This document shows positions 1 to 7,352 of a DNA stretch of 64,000 nt, in pieces. Origin of the DNA: Symbiopectobacterium purcellii (GTDB lineage: Bacteria; Pseudomonadota; Gammaproteobacteria; Enterobacterales; Enterobacteriaceae). The notes under the pieces were generated by a model. That model made no database searches and was not told the origin of the DNA. It saw only the letters and a list, made by a program, of their open reading frames with translations. The position numbers and the translations under genes were made by a program. The DNA is taken from the NCBI RefSeq assembly GCF_019797845.1, contig NZ_CP081864.1:2480001-2544000 (forward strand), written 5' to 3'. How positions within the stretch are numbered: position 1 is the stretch's first letter; each line of letters begins with the position of its first letter.

Positions 1-1743
1 CTACCGGGGTCAAACCCTTTACTTAGTTTGGGATCAGCATAGACTGCTTTCCAAAATGCCTCCCTGAACTCTCGAAAGCTCTTAAACTCTTTACCACGTA
101 GTTTGTTTAAAACCTGTGAGGGAATTGGTACTCCTTCGCCTTCATTAACTACAGTCAACCAATCATCGCTAACTGCCTCACCTTGTCCCGTCACAGTGCC
201 CGGCATATGGCGAGGATTATTAAACATCACATACAGCGGCGGATAATTCACCTCTAGCGGCGGTACCGCGATTTCTGCATCAATGTCCGGTAGCACCGGA
301 TTAGGGTACACCGTTATCGTAGGTGAACGAATAGGTGCTCCGATGCCAGTATTGAGAATAACTACCTGGCGGCCTTCCGGGTGAATTAAGTGCCCCAGTC
401 CATCAGTTCCCGGTGCTTTTACCGGACTGATAAGTATCGTTCGCCCCAGCCTACCCTTTTCAGGCGGCAAGGTAATACTGTAGAGCCCCGAGGCCCGATC
501 CATTATTCCTTCAACCACCCAGACACGCAACACCTCACCGCTGCGGCTAACCTCTGTTTCCCAGCGGCCAGATGCAGTGCGCGAGGGAGGCGCGCCTGCC
601 ACTGGCACACTGCCCGGCAGCACTTGTGGTGGGCGCTGAACCACTTCCAGTTTAGCCAGTTTGCTGTTCCACTCATAGATGACCCCATCCACGGCGCTGC
701 GCCACCGCCCTTTTAGCCCCTCACCGCTCGCCGCAGGGGTAATCGATTTGACTCTGACTAGCCCTTTCGGTGTCGCAATTTCTTCGGTTACCGGCTCGGC
801 ATGATATTGCTGGCTCGCTGTTACGACATCCTCCACAATAGGCTCTACCATGACATACACGGGCTCTAATTGCGCCTCTTCAGGATAAACCACCACCACA
901 TCGTGGAAGCGGGTCGCATGATTAAAGGGCCGTGGTGTTGACGCAGCAGAAGAAAATGAATCCCTATTACTGCGCACTGAAATACCTGGGATACCCGCCA
1001 TCAACGCGGGCTGCCCGGCCAGTGCGGACTCGCGCGTCCGAGTGGTTACGCCGCTAACCCCAGTTGTTAACGCATGTCCATACAATCCGCTGCTTTTGTC
1101 CTTGGTAGCTTCAACAACACGCACGGATTGCGGTCTTGCTGGCTTAACCACCGAAATGTCAAGCTGTCGATCTTTTACCGACAATTTACCCCTTGCCGGC
1201 ATCGTAATCTCACCGGTTGTTTTAGCCGCATTTACCAATGCCGCTTTATCCGTTAACCCCATGGTTTTCGCCGGGACAGACAATGAGAGAAAATTTTCTC
1301 TGGTACGCCCAGGAACCTGGTCACTACCAACGCCCAGTTTCTCCATGTGGAATATTGACGCGATCGCAAACCCTATCGGCGTTGCATTTCTTACGCGGGT
1401 CGCAAATGCCATCAATGCGTTTAGTCCACGACTGAAATCCTCCAATAAACCAGGACTCGTCGTTTCAACCAGCGCTATGCTCCCAACACCAGACACGGAG
1501 AGTACGGGAGCGGGCTCGGCAGCGGGTATCGCCAGCATCGCAAGCGAGTTCGCCTGACTAAGCAGCGCCCGAGCCTGCTGTTCTCTTTCCAGTGTGGCTG
1601 CACGCGCTGCCTGTTCTCTCGCAACCGCCTCTCTATCAATGTGGTCTCTATTAGAATATGTACTTCGATTACTCCCGCTATTTCCTCCACTACGTATTGA
1701 TGTAGGGGAATTTGAACTGCGGCTGCCACTGTCTGAATAATGC

Positions 1744-1759
1744 GATATAGAGATATAGA
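1744..1759. repeat. 8-bp tandem duplication that breaks the bacteriocin frame
   Basis: Two exact head-to-tail copies of GATATAGA (plus strand) lie inside the bacteriocin gene. Read on the minus strand, two copies end the N-terminal frame in nonsense. One copy gives Gly-Ser-Ile-Ser-His-Tyr-Ser-Asp-Ser and joins the N-terminus to the long downstream frame. Slipped-strand replication could add or remove a unit. Confidence 0.9.
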
Positions 1760-1894
1760 GCCTCGGTTATCCGTGGTGGTTGACCTTCCATTGCCATGGT
1801 TAACGGTGTGACCACCAAGGTTGGTGCTGTTATATCCCCCTCGACTTCCACGGCTTGAATTACCACTACCCGATCCCCACCAACCAGGGCTTCG

Positions 1895-1919
1895 TTTTTT
1901 TCGTTTTTTTCTTTTTTTT
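1895..1919. repeat. Three long T/A homopolymer runs in the bacteriocin N-terminus
   Basis: Runs of 7, 7 and 8 T (1895-1901, 1904-1910, 1912-1919) encode the Lys/Arg tract of the bacteriocin on the minus strand. Runs this long are slippage-prone, so this is a second possible site of frame variation in the same gene. In this copy they are in frame. Confidence 0.7.
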
Positions 1920-1946
1920 CCTTCACTTTGGTCATTCATGTCAGTG

Positions 1947-1954
1947 CTTTCCTT
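1947..1954 (-). promoter_or_regulatory. Ribosome binding site of the bacteriocin gene
   Basis: AAGGAAAG on the minus strand, 7 nt before the ATG at 1939. It decides the start codon. The IS target duplication begins 2 bp further upstream, so the site is intact but cut off from the original promoter. Confidence 0.75.
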
Positions 1955-1959
1955 GCTAG

Positions 1960-2804
1960 GGCCTGTTGACAATCATCGCCAAGAACCTGTTTTTTTGTAA
2001 AAGAATCTGTTTACATTCTGTCTTTTTTGGAAAAGCAGAATGCCAAGATTGATGCTCAGTGATGACCAATACGAACGGATTAGCCCGTTTTTGCCGGGAA
2101 AGGATTCGGATCCGGGACGAACAGCAGCAGATAATCGGCTTTTTGTCGAAGCGGTTTTATGGATCGCCCGAACTGGAAGCCCATGGAGAGATTTACCACC
2201 CGATTTCGGACTCTGGAACTGTGTGTACAAACGCTTTGCCAGATGGTCACGGGCAGAAATATGGCATTCCGTTTTTGCTGAACTTGCGGGCGATGCCGAT
2301 TTCGAGGAAATCTTCATCGACAGCACTATCGTACGGGTTCATCAGCATGCAGCGGGCGCTCCCAAAAAAACGGTGACCAGTCGATTGGTCGTTCTCGCGG
2401 GGGATTGACAACCAAGATTCACGCTCTGGTTGATGGGCTGGGCATGCTTGCCCGTTTTAGTTTGACTGGTGGTCAAAAGAGCGACACCAGAGAAGCATTG
2501 CCTTTACTTGGTGAATTGAAACCTTCAAGCTTGGCTGCAGACAAAGCCTACGATACGAATGTGATTCTACAATATCTGGAGTCGGTAGGCATTCAGGCTG
2601 TCATCCCCAGCAAAGAGAATCGCCGTGAGCAACGCCCACTGGACAAACATCTTTACGCTTCACGCAATTTGATCGAACGTTTCTTTTGCCGTATCAAGCA
2701 ATTTCGACGCGTAGCTACACGCTTCGACAAACTCTCAAAACGCTTCGCATCATTCGTTGCGCTCGCTGCTGCATTCGTCTGGCTGTGTTAATTGTCAACA
2801 GCCC
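1960..2804 (+). mobile_element. IS5-family insertion sequence (IS427-like), complete, 845 bp
   Basis: The ends are 14-bp imperfect inverted repeats: GGCCTGTTGACAAT at 1960-1973 and ATTGTCAACAGCCC at 2791-2804, matching at 13 of 14 positions. They are flanked by a 4-bp direct duplication CTAG at 1956-1959 and 2805-2808. One transposase is carried in two overlapping frames. A CTAG target is typical of IS5-family elements. The two-frame layout points to the IS427 group. The element lies 20 bp upstream of the bacteriocin start codon, pointing away from it, and appears intact. Confidence 0.9.
2040..2791 (+). CDS. IS5/IS427-type DDE transposase, made by -1 frameshift
   Basis: The gene has two overlapping frames. 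The first (2040-2408) holds the N-terminal domain and the first catalytic Asp (FIDSTIV). The second (to 2791) holds the second Asp (LAADKAYD) and the catalytic Glu (LIERFFCRIKQ). Read alone, the first frame stops at 2408 after a nonsense tail. A -1 slip on the run of seven A at 2364-2370 (A AAA AAC heptamer) gives KNGDQSIGRSRGGLTTKIH, the continuous sequence expected for this family. The fused product is about 250 aa. The slippery heptamer and intact catalytic triad suggest an active element. Frameshifting is known for IS427-group elements; its use here is inferred. Confidence 0.88.
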
Positions 2805-2851
2805 CTAGAACAACTACAGAATAATTGAGATACCCCACCGCCTTTTGGCTG

Positions 2852-2889
2852 CATAGAAAAGTAGAGTTGCACATCAGAGAAGCAACTCT
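2852..2889 (-). terminator. Possible terminator of the tail-collar gene
   Basis: AGAGTTGC (2863-2870) and GCAACTCT (2882-2889) form an 8-bp stem. On the minus strand it is followed by a short T-rich stretch (TACTTTTC). It lies about 75 bp past the tail-collar stop codon. The U tract is weak, so termination may be partial. Confidence 0.45.
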
Positions 2890-2962
2890 GTTATTACAAA
2901 TGATATTTAAAAAGGAGAAGAGTGAATGCAGGTTCAGGCAGTGAAAGGTACGAATGGATTAC

Positions 2963-3730
2963 CTATATGGCACGTACAATGTAGTTAAATGCGATGTTAC
3001 GTGGACGGTTTTCAGTTGCGGTGGGCACGACCTTCGATGCGTCGAACGTATAGTGGCAACCACCGGAGCTAACATTATTATTAGAAGTGAGGTAGCCCTC
3101 CAATCTAGTAAATGTGCCTTCCCCCACCGACGATGACGCGCCCTCTGACCAAGCCAATCCATTATTTGCAAACTTCCCGGTGATATTTCGGATGGCGTCG
3201 CCTTGTTCGCTTAACAATAATCGCCCAGTATCTGCCCCACGCGCATTATCCCAACCACGAATAAATTCCCCGCGTAAATCCGGTAACCTACCAGTGGGGT
3301 AACAATGCGCCAGTTTTGGATATTTTGTTTTATCAAACACCTGCCCCTGGCAAATGAACCACCCTGCTGGCGGTGTTGCCAATGGATACGGCAATGGTAT
3401 GCCAGCCAACTCATCAACAGAAATAAATTGCATCGTCATAACGTTCCTCCCTCTTAGTGAATTTTCATTAATATTCCATTTATCTTTATAATCAAAAGCC
3501 ACTTGATAGTCATAATGTTCAAGGTCTATCCAGTGAAAAAATAAGGGTTGCAATTTTTCCACCCAATGTTTCTCAACCGGAAAGTTACCGTTATTAACAT
3601 TATGTGCCACAGCAAGACTAATGCTTTTAAAGATGGTGTTATCGTTACCTAAATCTGCTGAGCACTCTCGACCGACACTCAGTGTTTTCCCTCTATCAAA
3701 CCAATGTATACGAACTCTGACCCCCATCAT
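2963..3730 (-). CDS. Phage tail-collar (tail fibre C-terminal) domain protein with an unrecognised N-terminal domain
   Basis: The C-terminal ~160 residues are a phage tail-collar/tail-fibre tip: PYPLATPPAGWFICQG, GRLPDLRGEFIRGWD, GDAIRNITG and the terminal NRPRNIAFNYIVRA. The first ~97 residues (VRIHWFDRGKTLSVG, then HWIDLEHYDYQVAFDY) match no family I recognise. ATG ATG at 3725-3730 directly follows GGAGG, an unusually short spacing. A second start at 3439 has its own site (GGGAGGAACGTT then ATG), so the collar domain may also be made alone or once have been separate. No other tail genes are present. It lies between the Q antiterminator and the bacteriocin on the same strand, so it is probably a leftover of a prophage late region. 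Confidence 0.75.
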   Translation of the reverse strand: MMGVRVRIHWFDRGKTLSVGRECSADLGNDNTIFKSISLAVAHNVNNGNFPVEKHWVEKLQPLFFHWIDLEHYDYQVAFDYKDKWNINENSLRGRNVMTMQFISVDELAGIPLPYPLATPPAGWFICQGQVFDKTKYPKLAHCYPTGRLPDLRGEFIRGWDNARGADTGRLLLSEQGDAIRNITGKFANNGLAWSEGASSSVGEGTFTRLEGYLTSNNNVSSGGCHYTFDASKVVPTATENRPRNIAFNYIVRAI

Positions 3731-3874
3731 TCCTCCATTTAAATTTTTACTCTTTTCCTTATGTTGAATGTTATAGGATGAAATCAACAATCAACTGTTC
3801 ATGGTGGTTACGACATAAGTGCGTATTAACTTGGTAACACAGCATGAAATAAATTGAATACCGCACTAATAACC

Positions 3875-3896
3875 AACCCCGCCAAACGACGGGGTT
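3875..3896 (-). terminator. Terminator-like hairpin between the Q gene and the tail-collar gene
   Basis: AACCCCG (3875-3881) pairs with CGGGGTT (3890-3896) around an 8-nt loop, followed on either strand by a TTAGTTAT or TTGGTTATTAG-like tail. It is about 75 bp downstream of the antiterminator gene stop. In lambdoid phages a terminator in the late leader is what Q overrides, so the position is suggestive. Confidence 0.5.
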
Positions 3897-3969
3897 AGTT
3901 ATAGTTGCCACGCACAGCCAAAACAACCACTGTAGGCAGTGTAGCCGATCATTTTCGTAACGAAAAGCA

Positions 3970-4374
3970 TTATTTTAACGTAGGGTTTATTTCATTTTTT
4001 TGTGTATATTCATCCATTTCCAACCTGGAGCCACTCATAATTATGCAAGCGTCAATAAATGTTTCAGCTATCATTAACTTGTTCCTCACTTTCCCTTCAG
4101 AACACTTTTCCCAACGCGATATGGTTGACTTAGAAACATTATACAGATAATGAAACATGATAAATTTCAGCTCTTCATTACGTTCATTTTTTTTCAACAT
4201 GCCAACGGCTGCATCCACAATCAATCCATCTGAATCGCAACAACAGGGTCTCGGCTTTTTCTCGTGAGACAATATTCCTTTGAAACCGCAAGCGACAGGT
4301 GACCAGTCAATATGACTCCCCTCCTGTGATGCCCAGCTTCCCCAGCGCTCCAATACTCTCTGAATATCACGCAT
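3970..4374 (-). CDS. Phage antitermination protein Q-like
   Basis: 134 aa, about the size of lambdoid antiterminator Q family members. It opens with MRDIQRVLERWGSWAS. It carries the family's CCCDSDGLIVDAAVG segment and a helix-turn-helix-like YLYNVSKSTISRWEKCSEGKVR region ending in AETFIDACI. Q proteins load on RNA polymerase near a late promoter and make it read through downstream terminators. ATG at 4372-4374 follows GGGGACG. A perfect palindrome lies 20 bp upstream. The next genes on the same strand are a terminator-like hairpin, a tail-collar gene and a bacteriocin. The family call is confident. Control of those genes by this Q is inference. Confidence 0.82.
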   Translation of the reverse strand: MRDIQRVLERWGSWASQEGSHIDWSPVACGFKGILSHEKKPRPCCCDSDGLIVDAAVGMLKKNERNEELKFIMFHYLYNVSKSTISRWEKCSEGKVRNKLMIAETFIDACIIMSGSRLEMDEYTQKNEINPTLK

Positions 4375-4393
4375 AAAGTCGTCCCCGTTGAGT

Positions 4394-4410
4394 TACTACA
4401 AATTGTAGTA
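4394..4410. promoter_or_regulatory. Candidate operator upstream of the Q-like gene
   Basis: Perfect 8-bp inverted repeat TACTACAA-A-TTGTAGTA centred 28 bp upstream of the Q start codon. Its position over the likely promoter fits a repressor site. No LexA-type CTGT-N8-ACAG box was found here, and no repressor gene is in the window. Confidence 0.45.
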
Positions 4411-4802
4411 TCACGATTAGTGTTGATATGTTTAATTTTTACGCATTGCATAACGACTGCATCAAGTCATTTTTATTGTACCTTTACCCTCCCCTATACC
4501 ATTACTATCACGTTTTCCATAAATTCAAAATCCAGACACCTCTGAATTAGGATAGTAAACATCAATGATCCCATTACTAATAAAACAATATCAATTAAGA
4601 TATTTAAGCCCAGCAATAATACCGAGACGATTGAAATTTAGACTCATAGAAAATAGCAGAATCTCTGATTTGGATTTTATTCTGTCTTTTGCCATATACT
4701 AACATCAAAATTAGTCAATAAATCTTAAACGCTTGCTATTCATTTTTCTGCCTACTGTACCAATTTTGCATTTGACAGATTATTTATTATATAAAAACCG
4801 TT
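4411..4802. other. AT-rich intergenic stretch without a recognisable gene
   Basis: About 390 bp, markedly richer in A and T than the flanks. The longest plus-strand reading (45 codons from 4565) lacks a convincing ribosome binding site and similarity. It is probably the upstream edge of the prophage remnant, and may hold the promoter for the Q-like gene. Nothing more can be supported. Confidence 0.4.
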
Positions 4803-4929
4803 TATACCCTAAATAATTCGAGTTGCAGGAAGGCGGCAAGGGAGCGAATCCCGATGAGCTTACATAAGTAAGTGATTCGGGTGAGCGAGTGCCGCCAACG
4901 CACATGCAACTTGAAGTATGACGGGTATA
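4803..4929. repeat. 127-bp TATACCC...GGGTATA intergenic repeat, copy 1
   Basis: Begins TATACCCTAAATAATTCGAG and ends CTTGAAGTATGACGGGTATA, with 7-bp perfect terminal inverted repeats and a largely self-complementary interior. The same element recurs at 41574-41700 at identical length, inverted at 37388-37516, and in altered form at 15327 and 35420. It looks like a non-autonomous, ERIC-like intergenic element; it has no coding capacity. Confidence 0.85.
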
Positions 4930-4993
4930 TAATGCATGAGCACCATGGCTCAATATTCAATGGCAGTTTGGGCTTTCATTGCATTTTAAAAAC

Positions 4994-5027
4994 AGTGAAA
5001 AAAAGCCCCGGCAACACGCCGGGGCTT
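4994..5027 (-). terminator. Terminator of cutC
   Basis: AAGCCCCGGC (5003-5012) and GCCGGGGCTT (5018-5027) form a 10-bp stem with a 5-nt loop. On the minus strand a run of T follows, as expected for a rho-independent terminator about 70 bp past the cutC stop. Confidence 0.85.
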
Positions 5028-5094
5028 GGTACTCGCAAGCAAACCCGAAGGGATGCTGCGCGGTAAAGGACTCGTTGGCGAATTGTCCCCGTCA

Positions 5095-5859
5095 TCAGGG
5101 GACAGGGACTGTCTGGCACCCCGCATTCAGCACGCGCTTCATTTCAGCAACGATGTCGCCGTCGACGCAATAGTGGCTGAATTCGTCCAGATCGCTTTCC
5201 GCGTCTGAACACATCGAGACACCCACTTTGCGAAACCGCATCGCCGAAGGCAGCCAGTGTCCGGCTGAACTGTGCAATTCCTGAATACCGCTTCGCTGGA
5301 ATTTATGCAGGTTGGTCAAACGCACGCCCGCTCCCGCCATAATGATTGGACCACGGCTTGCCCGAATTAGTTCACGCAATAATGTTAATCCGTTTTCAGC
5401 TTGCTGCTGCTGACCGGATGTCAACACGCGCGCCACGCCCAAATCGGTGAGCTGTTGCAACGCCATATGCGGATTGAGGCACAGATCGAAGGCACGATGA
5501 AATGTCACTGCCATCCCTTCACACAATGCCATCAACACTTTCATGCGCGGCAGATCGATATGCCCTTCTTCATCCAGCACACCAACCACTACGCCGGGAA
5601 AACCCATTTCTTTAATGCGCTGAATATCATACTGAATGGTGCGAAACTCACTGTCGCTGTAGCAGAAATCCCCACCGCGCGGACGTACAATAGGATGCAC
5701 CGGTAGCCGCACCCTGCTCCTCGCCTCGGCCAGAACACCATAGCTTGGTGTCAGACCGCCTTCACGCTGGCCAGCACAGAGCTCAATCCTGTCTGCTCCC
5801 GCCAGTTCCGCCGTGAGTGCGCAATCAACGCTGTAACAGCATACTTCCAACTTTGACAT
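5095..5859 (-). CDS. cutC: Copper homeostasis protein CutC
   Basis: 254 aa, close to the E. coli length of about 248. It opens with [10 protein letters not shown] and has the family segments [37 protein letters not shown] and RVLTSGQ of a TIM-barrel fold. CutC is a cytosolic protein linked to copper tolerance in E. coli, although its exact reaction is unsettled. It is followed by its own terminator. It lies 198 bp from yecM on the same strand, in the enterobacterial cutC-yecM-argS neighbourhood, with yecM and argS divergent. No damage is seen. Confidence 0.93.
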   Translation of the reverse strand: MSKLEVCCYSVDCALTAELAGADRIELCAGQREGGLTPSYGVLAEARSRVRLPVHPIVRPRGGDFCYSDSEFRTIQYDIQRIKEMGFPGVVVGVLDEEGHIDLPRMKVLMALCEGMAVTFHRAFDLCLNPHMALQQLTDLGVARVLTSGQQQQAENGLTLLRELIRASRGPIIMAGAGVRLTNLHKFQRSGIQELHSSAGHWLPSAMRFRKVGVSMCSDAESDLDEFSHYCVDGDIVAEMKRVLNAGCQTVPVP

Positions 5860-6057
5860 TTAATCTCTCCCGCCTGCGTCACATTGCGCTGTGACCATTG
5901 CACCATCAACTAGCACGCTATAGCTTTAGGATAAATATGGCATCTGAATAAAAATGCAAAGGAGAGCCGAGTCACAGAGGCCAGGATTGCCCCAAGGCTA
6001 TCCATGACGCGTCACACAAATTTTACCAAAAGCCGTCAACAAGGATCGGGGGCAGGG

Positions 6058-6609
6058 TTATTCCTGCTCGCTGGCGATGACTTCACGGATCGAATACGGA
6101 TGAAACTTGATAGTGGTTGTCCCATCGCTCACGGCTAACGTGGGATTGGGCAAACGTTCTTTATCGCTGCCGGGTTGACTAAATTTTAGGGTAATGTGCG
6201 GTGAGGCCAGCGCGCTATCGGAAAGACAAGCCAGAGCGCGGGCATGCAAGGTCTCTGGATTGCCCGCTAACACTAATTCAATGTGCTCCCAACCTTCATT
6301 GGGATAAAAACGCTGACCAGGCCAAGGTAATTCAATACAATCAATATTCAACGGACCTAGGGTTATTTTTTCGTTAAGCGAAAAAAGACAAATAGGACGT
6401 CCGTTAATTTGATTTTCAGAAATTAATACCCCTAGCGTTAATAATGTTTCTTTCCACTGCGCCGCTGTCGTATTTTGGTTGCAGCGCAATGCAATATGAT
6501 CGGCTTCGAATTGCGACAAATCTAATGACAGCGTCTCCGCTAACTGTAACAACGCACGCTCAAAACGGGCCAAATCGTGTTGAAGCGCAGGAGGAAGCAT
6601 TCCAGACAT
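6058..6609 (-). CDS. yecM: YecM family protein (VOC-fold, putative metal-binding)
   Basis: 183 aa. Matches E. coli YecM in length and in conserved segments (ADHIALRCN, WEHIELVL, PHITLKFS, IKFHPYSIREV). The family has a vicinal-oxygen-chelate fold with candidate metal-binding His/Glu residues (H46-type HIALR and HIELV here); no reaction is known. The ATG at 6607-6609 follows TAGGAAA. It is transcribed away from argS, with a 435-bp AT-rich gap upstream. Function remains unassigned; the family call is firm. Confidence 0.9.
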   Translation of the reverse strand: MSGMLPPALQHDLARFERALLQLAETLSLDLSQFEADHIALRCNQNTTAAQWKETLLTLGVLISENQINGRPICLFSLNEKITLGPLNIDCIELPWPGQRFYPNEGWEHIELVLAGNPETLHARALACLSDSALASPHITLKFSQPGSDKERLPNPTLAVSDGTTTIKFHPYSIREVIASEQE

Positions 6610-7044
6610 TGCATTTCCTAATATTAATAATAATTAATCTTCAAATAGTAACGCCATGCACGCGTTTTGCATACCATTGCGACACACGTCAGGTGTAGCG
6701 CACTCTGGGTCATCGTCCACAGCACAAAATGCTTACGGGTTTATGAAACAGATGCTGTAACATTCTGAAACATAACGTGATAAAAATCACCTTATGCTAT
6801 ATCCCTTCATTGTTAATCACATCAGCGTGTTTGATAAGGATATCGAACGGCAGCGGAATTTATAAACACAGCACAGCAAATGGTCCACAATAACCTACTA
6901 CGCCTAATTCATACGTAAATTATACTGATTTAGGGAATATTCCTAAAAGAAAAGATTAATCTTAAACCTCTTGACCTACATTGTCACACCTAACAAAAAC
7001 AGGTAATTTGTTAACGTATCGCAATAGTACACAGAGAAATAATT
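6610..7044. other. AT-rich intergenic region between yecM and the small membrane ORF
   Basis: 435 bp between two divergent units. It holds a good sigma-70-like promoter near its right end (listed separately) and presumably the yecM promoter on the other strand. No further gene or repeat is apparent. Confidence 0.5.
6981..7009 (+). promoter_or_regulatory. Sigma-70-like promoter upstream of the small membrane ORF
   Basis: TTGTCA (6981-6986), a 17-bp spacer, then TAATTT (7004-7009). This predicts transcription from about 7016, some 30 nt before the ATG at 7045. It could also feed argS, since no strong terminator lies between. Confidence 0.5.
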
Positions 7045-7164
7045 ATGATTTTAGCCATTTTATCGGTTCTGCTTATTGCCATTGCGGCATATGCAATTTT
7101 TAAACATTTTAAAACAAGGGAAAGTCAACGTATCGGAACCAACCATCGGGGAAGAAAGCGTTAA
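7045..7164 (+). CDS. Small single-pass membrane protein, 39 aa, function unknown
   Basis: ATG at 7045 opens a 39-codon frame ending TAA at 7162-7164. Residues 2-18 (ILAILSVLLIAIAAYAI) are a hydrophobic membrane segment. The remainder is a basic tail (KHFKTRESQRIGTNHRGRKR), so the predicted topology is N-out, C-in. A well-spaced promoter is about 30 bp upstream, with a modest AGAGAAAT ribosome site. I do not recognise a family. The hydrophobic stretch with basic tail makes it more plausible than a random ORF, though a chance frame remains possible. Confidence 0.55.
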   Translation: MILAILSVLLIAIAAYAIFKHFKTRESQRIGTNHRGRKR

Positions 7165-7352
7165 CTATTTTTGCTAGCGCTGGTACTTTTTTTCTTCTTC
7201 TTTGCCTCCTTTTTCGACGCGTTACCCTCCTCTTCGTACTCTATCCCCCTTGCATTTTCTCAGGAAAATTCTCGCGGGGAAGGCTCGCCCTGCTGACGTT
7301 TCAGCCCAAATATGGTATAAGCGGGGGCTAAATTTTTATTAAAGGTATCCAG

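Larger units (their letters stand above)
1..1939 (-). pseudogene. S-type pyocin/colicin-like HNH DNase bacteriocin, frameshifted, C-terminus off the left edge
   Basis: The product would be a secreted DNase toxin that kills related bacteria. The start ATG at 1937-1939 follows a strong AAGGAAAG site. About 60 codons encode a Lys/Arg tract (KKRKKRKKR, residues 8-16) and a Gly/Ser/Asn-rich flexible region. The frame then breaks at an 8-bp tandem duplication (1744-1759). With one copy removed, the frame stays open to base 1. This body contains a pyocin-S-type translocation region (for example PPLYVMFNNPR and TVTGQGEAVSDDWL). It ends in the first part of the colicin/pyocin HNH nuclease domain (VPIPSQVLNKLRGKEF, then SFREFREAFWKAV). 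The catalytic HNH motif and any immunity gene lie beyond the window. An IS element also separates the gene from its native promoter. The domain call is sure. Whether the gene is dead or switched off is inference. Confidence 0.88.

Noticed and set aside
1042..1557. 171-codon plus-strand frame opposite the bacteriocin
   Set aside because: Antisense shadow of the long minus-strand bacteriocin frame; composition and codon pattern follow the true gene.
2926..2988. 20-codon plus-strand frame with a good AAGGAGAAG site
   Set aside because: Too short, overlaps the tail-collar gene end on the other strand, and no family; probably a truncated gene start or chance.
1..4450. Intact prophage
   Set aside because: No integrase, capsid, terminase or lysis genes; only Q-like, tail-collar and bacteriocin genes are present.
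4565..4702. 45-codon plus-strand frame in the AT-rich gap
   Set aside because: No convincing ribosome site, AT-rich chance frame, no recognisable product.
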